Shown one piece after another: positions 8,415 to 13,829 of a stretch of DNA of 20,412 bases. Location: assembly GCA_032123675.1 (NCBI GenBank), contig JAQBEX010000149.1, positions 1 through 20,412 of the forward strand, written 5' to 3'. The position numbers and the translations under genes are program-made. Below the pieces are notes generated by a model. It had not been told where the DNA came from, searched no databases, and worked only from the letters and a program-made list of their open reading frames with translations. Source of the stretch: Prado023 sp032123675 (GTDB lineage Bacteria > Actinomycetota > Actinomycetes > S36-B12 > CAIYMF01). Numbering within the stretch: the stretch's first letter is position 1; every line of letters begins with the position of its first letter.

Positions 8415-9056
8415 TCAGATTCCGGGCGCGTTTCGGGGGCGGGCCTGCTCGGCTGCGAGCACCGAGGCCAGCAGATCGTCGAGCATGGTCGGTGCGACAT
8501 CCGGCCCGAGAAGTCCCGCCGTCTCGAGGGACACCACGCCGTGGGTCACTGCCCAGACCTCGCGAGCCAGCCGAAGGGCCTCAGCGTCCGCAGCCTCCCG
8601 GCTGTGGGAGTCATCGCCCGCGTCACCCCTGTGCCTGCGGTGAGCGGCGAGCCAGGACCCGGCCGCGGCCACGACGGGCGTGAACGTACCCATGGCCACC
8701 AACCGCGCTGACTCATCGGGCTCGAAGTCCGCGACAGGCCGGCCGAACATCAGGTCGAACAGCGCCGGGCTGGCCAGTGCGGCGTCCCGATAGGCATGGC
8801 CCAGTGCGAGCACGTGCGCGGTGCTGCCCGGCTCCGCCAGCACCGCTGCCTGCTGCTCCGAGAGCCGGTGGAACCCCTCGGCATGCAGGGCACGCACGAG
8901 GTCCGGCTTGCCGCGGAACCGGCTGTAGACGATCTGTCGCGAGACGCCGAGCGACTCGGCGATCCGGCGCACGCTCAGGCCGTGTGACCCCTCGGCGGTG
9001 AACAGTTCCTCGGCGACGCGCAGGACATCGTCCCGGCTGTGCTGCAGGTTTCTCAT
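8415..9056 (-). CDS. TetR/AcrR-family transcriptional regulator
   Basis: This 213-residue protein has an N-terminal TetR helix-turn-helix at about residues 10-57. It includes LSVRRIAESLGVSRQIVYSRFRGKPDLVRAL, a classic recognition helix. The C-terminal ligand-binding region resembles the WHG/TetR_C_33-type group (LALGHAYRDAALASPALFDLMFGRP). It is divergent from the alpha/beta hydrolase gene with 20 bases between start codons. A palindrome overlaps each start, which points to autorepression and control of the hydrolase. A possible -10 (TAGTAT, minus strand, 9066-9071) lies inside the operator region. The inducer is not evident; a lipophilic or ester-type ligand would fit the neighbour, which is inference. 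Confidence 0.88.
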   Translation of the reverse strand: MRNLQHSRDDVLRVAEELFTAEGSHGLSVRRIAESLGVSRQIVYSRFRGKPDLVRALHAEGFHRLSEQQAAVLAEPGSTAHVLALGHAYRDAALASPALFDLMFGRPVADFEPDESARLVAMGTFTPVVAAAGSWLAAHRRHRGDAGDDSHSREAADAEALRLAREVWAVTHGVVSLETAGLLGPDVAPTMLDDLLASVLAAEQARPRNAPGI

Positions 9057-9089
9057 GACAGTGTCATACTAAAGTCATGACACTGTCAT
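9055..9089. promoter_or_regulatory. Paired TetR operators overlapping both start codons
   Basis: ATGACAGTGTCAT at 9055-9067 and ATGACACTGTCAT at 9077-9089 are each 13-bp palindromes (odd centre). They are exact reverse complements of one another, 22 bp apart centre to centre. The left copy covers the TetR start codon and the right copy begins with the hydrolase start codon. CATACT at 9065-9070 sits six bases before the hydrolase ATG, so the hydrolase mRNA is probably leaderless and blocked by repressor binding. Confidence 0.85.
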
Positions 9090-9820
9090 ATCTGACCAGG
9101 AGCACCGCCCAGACCTACCCAGAGCCGCCGCAGGCCCCGCGGCCGGTGGCGCCGACCGGCGTCGAGGGGCTCGCCGCGGAGTGGCGCACGCTGCTCCTGC
9201 CGCCCCGCCTGCTCGCGCGCGCACCCCGGCTGGCCCGGGTTCCGCGCGGCGACGGCGGTCCCGTGATCGACATCCCGGGGTGGAAGTCCCCCGAGGCCGC
9301 AATGGCGCCGCTTCGGCACTACCTGCGCCGACAGGGCCACGACGCCCGCGGGTGGGGGCTCGGCGTGAACACCGGGAACCCAGAACGCGATATCGAGCTC
9401 CTCGCGCCCATGGTCGAGGAACTGGCTGAACGGGCCGGCCGGCCCGTGGCGCTGGTCGGGTGGAGCCTGGGAGGCACCGTGGCGCGCGAGACCGCGCGGA
9501 TCGCGCCGCACGCCGTGTCCCGCGTCATCACCTACGGAACCCCCGTGATCGGCGGGCCGAGCTACACCATCGGGGCACGGGCTGCCGGCGAGGCGGAGAA
9601 CGCACGTATCCGCGCACTCGTCGACGAGCTGGACCGGACCGACCCCATCCAGGTACCGATCACCGCGATCTTCACCCGCCGGGACCGGATTGTGGACTGG
9701 CCGGCGAGCATCGATCGGACTTCCGCGGACGTCGAGCACGTGGAGGTCAGGTCCACCCACGCCGGCATGGGCATCGACCCCGATGTCTGGGAAGTCGTCG
9801 CCGCCCGCCTGGCCGCCTAA
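9077..9820 (+). CDS. Alpha/beta hydrolase, lipase/esterase-like
   Basis: This 247-residue protein has the nucleophile elbow GWSLGG (Ser130) after a beta-strand (VALVGW). A likely acid is Asp203 or Asp207 in FTRRDRIVDW, and a likely catalytic His228 is in STHAGMG. Strand VIDIPGWKSP and the helix that follows fit the fold's N-terminal half. No signal peptide is visible, so it is probably cytoplasmic. It may hydrolyse an ester, lactone or lipid. Control by the divergent TetR protein suggests induction by its own substrate or a related compound. The first codons are part of the operator, so the N-terminal residues MTLSYL are constrained by DNA binding. Confidence 0.85.
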   Translation: MTLSYLTRSTAQTYPEPPQAPRPVAPTGVEGLAAEWRTLLLPPRLLARAPRLARVPRGDGGPVIDIPGWKSPEAAMAPLRHYLRRQGHDARGWGLGVNTGNPERDIELLAPMVEELAERAGRPVALVGWSLGGTVARETARIAPHAVSRVITYGTPVIGGPSYTIGARAAGEAENARIRALVDELDRTDPIQVPITAIFTRRDRIVDWPASIDRTSADVEHVEVRSTHAGMGIDPDVWEVVAARLAA

Positions 9821-9880
9821 CCCGCCAGCCCCCGCCAGCCCCTGCCAGCCGCCGCCAGCCGCCGCCAGCCTCCGCCAGCC
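9821..9880 (+). repeat. 10-bp tandem repeat, six units
   Basis: Six exactly phased 10-base units of NNYGCCAGCC follow directly after the hydrolase stop codon. Only the first three positions vary (ccc, ccc, cct, gcc, gcc, tcc). No coding sense is apparent. The unit length is close to one helical turn. Confidence 0.85.
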
Positions 9881-9881
9881 C

Positions 9882-9955
9882 CCGCAAACCCTCCGCCAAG
9901 GGTCAGAATCTCCGCGCCGACGGGGAGATTCTGGACCTGAGCGGAGGGTTTGCGG
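9882..9955. terminator. Long nested hairpin downstream of the hydrolase gene
   Basis: CCGCAAACCCTCCGC (9882-9896) is perfectly complementary to GCGGAGGGTTTGCGG (9941-9955). Nested within, CAGAATCTCC (9904-9913) pairs with GGAGATTCTG (9924-9933) around a 10-base loop. It is much larger than a usual terminator. It could end hydrolase transcription, insulate the sulfur operon, or be a palindromic repeat element of REP type. Confidence 0.6.
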
Positions 9956-9990
9956 TGGGGGCGGGGTCGGTGGGGGCGGGGTCGGTGGGC
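9954..9990 (+). repeat. 15-bp G-rich tandem repeat, G-quadruplex candidate
   Basis: GGTGGGGGCGGGGTC occurs at 9954-9968 and 9969-9983, with a partial third copy to 9990. The plus strand has four runs of at least four G (GGGGG, GGGG, GGGGG, GGGG) separated by 1, 5 and 1 bases. This satisfies a strict G-quadruplex pattern. It lies just upstream of the sulfur operon promoter. Confidence 0.65.
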
Positions 9991-10019
9991 CTGGGGGTTT
10001 GGGACCTTCGGCCTACTGG

Positions 10020-10056
10020 TGCATATGCAGCATCTGCATAGTATGCAACACATGCA
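10020..10056 (+). promoter_or_regulatory. TGCAT-rich operator/promoter of the sulfur operon
   Basis: An AT-richer island contains overlapping dyads: TGCATATGCA (10020-10029), TATGCAG-cat-CTGCATA (10024-10040) and TGCATA-g-TATGCA (10035-10047), then another ATGCAG (10052-10057). TAGTAT at 10039-10044 fits an actinobacterial -10, placed seven bases before ATG 10052. The same TAGTAT-N7-ATG geometry precedes the gene at 15322. No good -35 is visible, which would fit an activator-dependent promoter. Binding by the regulator encoded downstream is inferred. Confidence 0.6.
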
Positions 10057-10870
10057 GACGTCGCAGGGGCCCACGCGGCCACTGCTCACTGCCCTGGAGG
10101 TCCAGGCACTCCTGAACATCGACCGCTCCACCGTCTACCGCATGGCCGAGGACGGTCGACTGCCGGCCATCCGCGTCGGACGGTCCTGGCGCTTCCCCGC
10201 CGACCGGATCGAGTCCCTGCTCGACGCCGGGGCTTCGGTGTCCACGACTCCGCCCGGTCCACCGGCTGCGGAGTCGACCCCACGACACGGCGACCTGGAT
10301 CTCCCCGACCTCCCGGCCGGTCCCCCGCCGCTTCCCGGCACCGGGCCAGAGGCGAAGGACCCGAAGGAACCCGGGGACGGCGAGCTGGCGTTGGACACCG
10401 CCATCGCCGCAGCCGTGGTCACGGTCGCCTCCGACCTGCTGGGGGTCATGATGGTGGTCACGGACATGCACGGCCGCCCGGTCACAGACGTCGCCAACCC
10501 GAGCGCCTGGTACTCGGCGCACGCAGATGAGCCGGACGTCCTCGACGCCTGCGTGGCCGAGTGGCGCGACCTGGCCGACCACCCGGACCTCACGCCCCGG
10601 TTCCAGGTCGGCGCACTAGGCTTCCAGTGTGCGCGGGCCTTCATCCGCAGTGGTTCCACCCTTGTCGGCATGGTCCTTGCCGGCGGGGTGAGTCCGGCAA
10701 CCGACCGCGCCGTGGACCCCGACCAATACCATCTGGACGCCGCGGATCGCGATCGCGTCCTGACCGCACTGCCCCAGGTCGCTGCGGCGATCTCGACGCC
10801 AGCGCCGCGACCCGCGGCGACCACCACACCGGCCCCGGATCCCGTGGCCGACACGAAGGAGAACCGATGA
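10052..10870 (+). CDS. HTH regulator with PocR-like sensory domain
   Basis: This is a 272-residue regulator. The N-terminus has a MerR/excisionase-type helix-turn-helix (LLTALEVQALLNIDRSTVYRMAEDGRLPAIRVGRSWRF, split here as residues about 10-47). A Pro-rich linker follows, then a domain resembling the PocR ligand-binding domain: DLLGVMMVVTDMHGRPVTD, then DACVAEWRDLAD, LGFQCARAFIRSGSTLVGMVLAGG. Cysteines in DACVAEW and GFQCARA could sense sulfur species or redox state, but this is speculation. I chose ATG 10052 because of the leaderless-type -10. ATG 10025 and 10043 are in frame but would translate the operator dyads into a His/Met/Gln stretch. Its stop overlaps the next start (ATGA), so it is the first gene of the sulfur operon and probably regulates it. 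Confidence 0.82.
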   Translation: MQTSQGPTRPLLTALEVQALLNIDRSTVYRMAEDGRLPAIRVGRSWRFPADRIESLLDAGASVSTTPPGPPAAESTPRHGDLDLPDLPAGPPPLPGTGPEAKDPKEPGDGELALDTAIAAAVVTVASDLLGVMMVVTDMHGRPVTDVANPSAWYSAHADEPDVLDACVAEWRDLADHPDLTPRFQVGALGFQCARAFIRSGSTLVGMVLAGGVSPATDRAVDPDQYHLDAADRDRVLTALPQVAAAISTPAPRPAATTTPAPDPVADTKENR

Positions 10871-12102
10871 AGAGGCTGCTCGTCCTGGGAGCCGGCACCG
10901 CCGGGACCATGGCCGTGAACAAGCTGCGCCCACAGCTGCCCCGCGACGAGTGGAGCATCACGGTGGTCGACTCCGACGACACGCACTACTACCAGCCGGG
11001 GTACCTGTTCGTGCCGTTCGGCATCTACCGGCCCGACGAGATCGTCAAGCCGAAGGCGCGGTTCATGCCGACCGGCGTGGACCTCGTCATGGGCGAGGTC
11101 GACAAGGTCGCGCCGAAGGAGAACAAGGTCCAGCTGGTCGACGGCACGGAACTGCCCTACGACTACCTGATCATCGCCTCCGGCACGACCCCGCGGCCCG
11201 ACGAGACCCCAGGCATGGCCGACGACATGGGCGGCAGCGTGCACGAGTTCTACACCTTCGAGGGCGCGACGGCCCTCGGCGAGAAGCTGCGCACCTGGGA
11301 GGGTGGCAAGCTGGTCGTCCACATAACCGAGATGCCGATCAAGTGCCCGGTCGCCCCGCTGGAGTTCACGTTCCTCGCCGACGCCTTCTTCGAGGAGCAG
11401 GGGTTGCGCGACAAGGTGGACATCACCTACGTCACGCCACTGGAGGGCGCCTTCACCAAGCCCGTGGCGAGCAAGCACCTGGGCGACATGCTCGAGACGC
11501 GCAGCATCGCCCTCGAGGGCGACTTCATGATCGAGAGCATCGACGCCGAGGAGAAGAAGCTCATCAGCTTTGATGAGCGCGAGGTCCCCTACGACCTGCT
11601 GGTGACGATCCCCCTGAACATGGGCGCGGACTTCATCGCGCGCTCGGGGCTCGGCGACGACCTGAACTACGTGCCGGTCGACAAGGAGACCCTGCTCAGC
11701 GACGAGTACGACAACATCTTCGTCGTCGGCGACGCCTCGAACATCCCGGCCTCGAAGGCGGGGTCGGTCGCGCACTTCGCGATGGACCTGTTCCCGGCGA
11801 ACTTCATGCGCCACATCCAGGGCCTGAAGATGACCGAGCGCTTCGATGGCCACGCCAACTGCTTCATCGAGACCGGCCACGGCAAGGGCCTGCTCATCGA
11901 CTTCAACTACGACACCGAGCCGTTGACCGGCAAGTACCCGCTGCCCGGCGTGGGCCCGTTCTCCCTGCTGAAGGAGACCGAGATGAACCACTGGGGCAAG
12001 GTCATGTTCCGGTGGATGTACTGGAACATCCTGCTGCCCGGCAAGGAGCTCCCGCTGCCCGCGCTCATGTCGATGGCCGGCAAGGACACGAAGGACCTCT
12101 GA
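10867..12102 (+). CDS. sqr: Sulfide:quinone oxidoreductase-like flavoprotein
   Basis: This 411-residue FAD-dependent oxidoreductase matches the SQR family. It has an N-terminal dinucleotide motif GAGTAG (residues 8-13) ending in the acidic VVDSDD strand, a second strand LIIASGTTPRP (101-111), and the C-terminal FAD motif FVVGDAS (285-291). The redox cysteines are Cys160 in IKCPVAPLEF and Cys332 in HANCFIETG. These are the only two cysteines; a third, present in some bacterial SQRs, is absent. The C-terminus (MFRWMYWNILLPGKELPLP) is amphipathic and could anchor it to the membrane near quinone. SQRs oxidise sulfide, pass electrons to the quinone pool and release persulfide or polysulfide sulfur. 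AAGGAG lies five bases before the start, which overlaps the upstream stop. Exact SQR type is not resolved. Confidence 0.88.
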   Translation: MKRLLVLGAGTAGTMAVNKLRPQLPRDEWSITVVDSDDTHYYQPGYLFVPFGIYRPDEIVKPKARFMPTGVDLVMGEVDKVAPKENKVQLVDGTELPYDYLIIASGTTPRPDETPGMADDMGGSVHEFYTFEGATALGEKLRTWEGGKLVVHITEMPIKCPVAPLEFTFLADAFFEEQGLRDKVDITYVTPLEGAFTKPVASKHLGDMLETRSIALEGDFMIESIDAEEKKLISFDEREVPYDLLVTIPLNMGADFIARSGLGDDLNYVPVDKETLLSDEYDNIFVVGDASNIPASKAGSVAHFAMDLFPANFMRHIQGLKMTERFDGHANCFIETGHGKGLLIDFNYDTEPLTGKYPLPGVGPFSLLKETEMNHWGKVMFRWMYWNILLPGKELPLPALMSMAGKDTKDL

Positions 12103-12854
12103 TGACTGAGACCACCCACACCGAGCCGGCGACGGTCGGTGCCCTGAGTTCGGCGGGGGCGTCCGAGGACGCGAACGCCGCGATCCTGGCCCGCCTCGAC
12201 GCCATGAGCGCCCAGATGGACTCGATCAGCCAGGAGCTGGCGACCACCCGGGCCGCACGCGAGCAGTGGAGCGAGCTGATCGAGACGCTGGTCCCGGTCA
12301 CGCGTGGGGCCATGGATGCGGCCACCCGCGAGCTCGGCGAGCTTGAGGCTGACGTGACCATCGACGACGTCACACGGTTCGCCAGGACCACAGCCCGGGC
12401 GGTCCCCACCATGGAGGTCCTGGTGGCCCAGCTCGGCAGCCTGACCGAGCTCGGGCACGAGGTGAACTCGATCAGTGGTGCGGGCCTGGCCAAGCTGACC
12501 GAGGTGCTCCAGACGGCTGAGGACAAGGGCTACTTCATGTTCGCCCGCGAGGGTGCCTCTATCGCCGACAAGGTGGTGACGTCCTTCGACGAGGACGACG
12601 TCCGCGCGCTCGGTGACAACGTGGTCACCATCCTGAACGCGGTCAAGGAACTGACCCAGCCCGAGGTCATGTCGCTGCTCAACCGGACGGCGCTGACGAT
12701 CCAAGAGGCCGAGGACACACCCATCGAACCGCCCTCGGCCCTCGCCATGCTGAAGTCCATGCGCGACCCCCAGACCAGGCGTGGGCTGGCCCGCGTCCTG
12801 TCCATGCTCCACACGGTCGGCGAGGAGTCCCAACCGACCTCACCCACCAAGTAG
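12102..12854 (+). CDS. DUF1641 family protein
   Basis: This 250-residue protein is mainly helical. The N-terminal third looks like a coiled coil (AILARLDAMSAQMDSISQELATTRAA). The DUF1641 core is toward the C-terminus: VTILNAVKELTQPEVMSLLNRT, then IEPPSALAMLKSMRDPQTRRGLARVLSMLH. There are no cysteines and no clear membrane helices. DUF1641 genes often sit beside sqr-like or formate dehydrogenase-like genes, but their biochemical role is not established. The start ATG shares its A with the sqr stop (TGATG), so the two proteins are probably made in equal amounts and may form a complex with the SQR. That is inference. A longer frame from 12012 lies wholly inside sqr and was rejected. Confidence 0.85.
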   Translation: MTETTHTEPATVGALSSAGASEDANAAILARLDAMSAQMDSISQELATTRAAREQWSELIETLVPVTRGAMDAATRELGELEADVTIDDVTRFARTTARAVPTMEVLVAQLGSLTELGHEVNSISGAGLAKLTEVLQTAEDKGYFMFAREGASIADKVVTSFDEDDVRALGDNVVTILNAVKELTQPEVMSLLNRTALTIQEAEDTPIEPPSALAMLKSMRDPQTRRGLARVLSMLHTVGEESQPTSPTK

Positions 12855-12875
12855 AACCAGAGAGGAACGATCACC

Positions 12876-13190
12876 ATGGCCAAGGCCACCATCGCCGGCA
12901 CCGAAGTCACCGTCAACGAGGAGGGCTTCCTCACCGAGTACGACGAGTGGAATGAGGAGATCGGCGCCGAGCTCGCGAAGAACATCGACGTCGAGATGAC
13001 TGACGCCCACTGGGCACTGATCAAGTGGCTTCGCGAGGACTACAGGGAGAACGGCGAGACAGCCACGACCCGGCGCGTGAACACCGTCGGCGGCGTTCCC
13101 ACCAAGCAGCAGTTCGTGCTGTTCCCGAAGAAGCCAGCCAAGAAGATGTCCTACGTCGCCGGGCTGCCCAAGCCCAAGGGCTGCGTCTGA
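12876..13190 (+). CDS. TusE/DsrC-like sulfur carrier with a single C-terminal cysteine
   Basis: This 104-residue protein belongs to the DsrC/TusE/DsvC family. Diagnostic parts are VNEEGFLTEYDEWNEEIG (13-30), LTDxHW-like MTDAHWALIKWLREDY (41-56) and the C-terminal arm LFPKKPAKKMSYVAGLPKPKGCV, split at residue 92. The penultimate Cys103 (CysA) is kept and is the only cysteine. The position 11 residues before it, which is CysB in dissimilatory DsrC, is Ser92. The short insertion typical of dissimilatory DsrC between the core helices and the arm also appears to be missing. It therefore resembles the TusE class, which carries persulfide on one cysteine. AGAGG precedes the start by 10 bases. It lies 21 bases after DUF1641 and 30 bases before the DsrE gene. 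Confidence 0.88.
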   Translation: MAKATIAGTEVTVNEEGFLTEYDEWNEEIGAELAKNIDVEMTDAHWALIKWLREDYRENGETATTRRVNTVGGVPTKQQFVLFPKKPAKKMSYVAGLPKPKGCV

Positions 13191-13220
13191 CCCCCGCGCG
13201 ACACCCAAAAGGAGAACCAC

Positions 13221-13739
13221 ATGACCGTCATCCCCAACTTCGACGATGCCGAGACCGACCGCAAGTTCGTCATCATCTGCTCGAAGGGCAATCTGGACAT
13301 GGCCTACCCGGCCCTCGTCCTGGCCAACGCCGCCCTCGGCGAAGGCATCGAGACCCACCTGTTCTTCACGTTCTGGGGCTTCGACATGATCATCGACAGC
13401 CGCATGGACGACCTGCAGTTCTCGCCGGCCGGCAACACGGCGATGCACTTCCCGGTGAAGGACAAGACGATCCGGATCCCGCAGGCCGTGATGCCGCTGC
13501 CCGGCATGACCGGCATGGCGACCAAGATGCTCAAGGAGCAGCTCGAGGCCATGGACATCCCGCCCGTTCGCGACTTCCTCGACCAGATCGTCGCCTCCGG
13601 CGGCCACCTGTGGGGATGCCAGATGAGTGCGGACATGAACAAGGTGGACATGGACGACATGTACGAGGGCGTGCAGGACATCATCAACGCCTCCGACTTC
13701 ATCGAGATGACTGACGGCGCACAGTTGCTGTTCATCTGA
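13221..13739 (+). CDS. DsrE/DsrF/DsrH-like sulfurtransferase (DsrE2-like)
   Basis: This 172-residue protein matches the DsrE2 branch. It has the N-terminal strand and loop FVIICSKGNLDMAYPALVLANAA (with Cys20, positions 16-38), HLFFTFWGFDMI (46-57), and the late active-site segment GGHLWGCQMSADMNKV with Cys133. In characterised DsrE-type proteins the equivalent late cysteine carries persulfide and exchanges it with TusA or DsrC/TusE. The methionine-rich middle (MPLPGMTGMATKML) is also typical. It probably accepts sulfur released by the SQR and passes it to the TusE-like protein upstream in the operon. GGAG at 13211-13214 is six bases before the start. It is the last gene of the unit; a strong hairpin follows 17 bases after the stop. 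Confidence 0.87.
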   Translation: MTVIPNFDDAETDRKFVIICSKGNLDMAYPALVLANAALGEGIETHLFFTFWGFDMIIDSRMDDLQFSPAGNTAMHFPVKDKTIRIPQAVMPLPGMTGMATKMLKEQLEAMDIPPVRDFLDQIVASGGHLWGCQMSADMNKVDMDDMYEGVQDIINASDFIEMTDGAQLLFI

Positions 13740-13756
13740 TCGAGCCACTCAGCTTG

Positions 13757-13798
13757 CAGCGGCCCCCGCTCTCCCCTCCGGGAGCGTGGGGGCCGCTG
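13757..13798 (+). terminator. Strong hairpin terminator of the sulfur operon
   Basis: CAGCGGCCCCC (13757-13767) pairs with GGGGGCCGCTG (13788-13798), 11 perfect pairs. An inner GCTC/GAGC extension is offset by a two-base bulge. It follows the DsrE stop by 17 bases. There is no T tract, which is common for GC-rich actinobacterial terminators. Confidence 0.8.
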
Positions 13799-13829
13799 AA
13801 CGTTCGCGACCGGGCACGGTCAACCACGA

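Noticed and set aside
9821..9880. CRISPR-like array
   Set aside because: Units are 10 bases with no spacers; it is a simple tandem repeat.
9950..10051. N-terminal extension of the PocR-domain regulator (RWGRGRWGRGRWAWG...)
   Set aside because: It is the translation of the G-rich tandem repeat and the dyad operator, has no family similarity that I recognise, and lies upstream of a plausible leaderless start.
10135..11991. 618-residue open frame on the minus strand
   Set aside because: It lies opposite the regulator and sqr, both well supported, and shows no recognisable domain.
12012..12101. Longer start for the DUF1641 gene
   Set aside because: The extra 30 codons overlap the conserved sqr 3' end out of frame; ATG 12102 overlapping the sqr stop is the normal coupled start.
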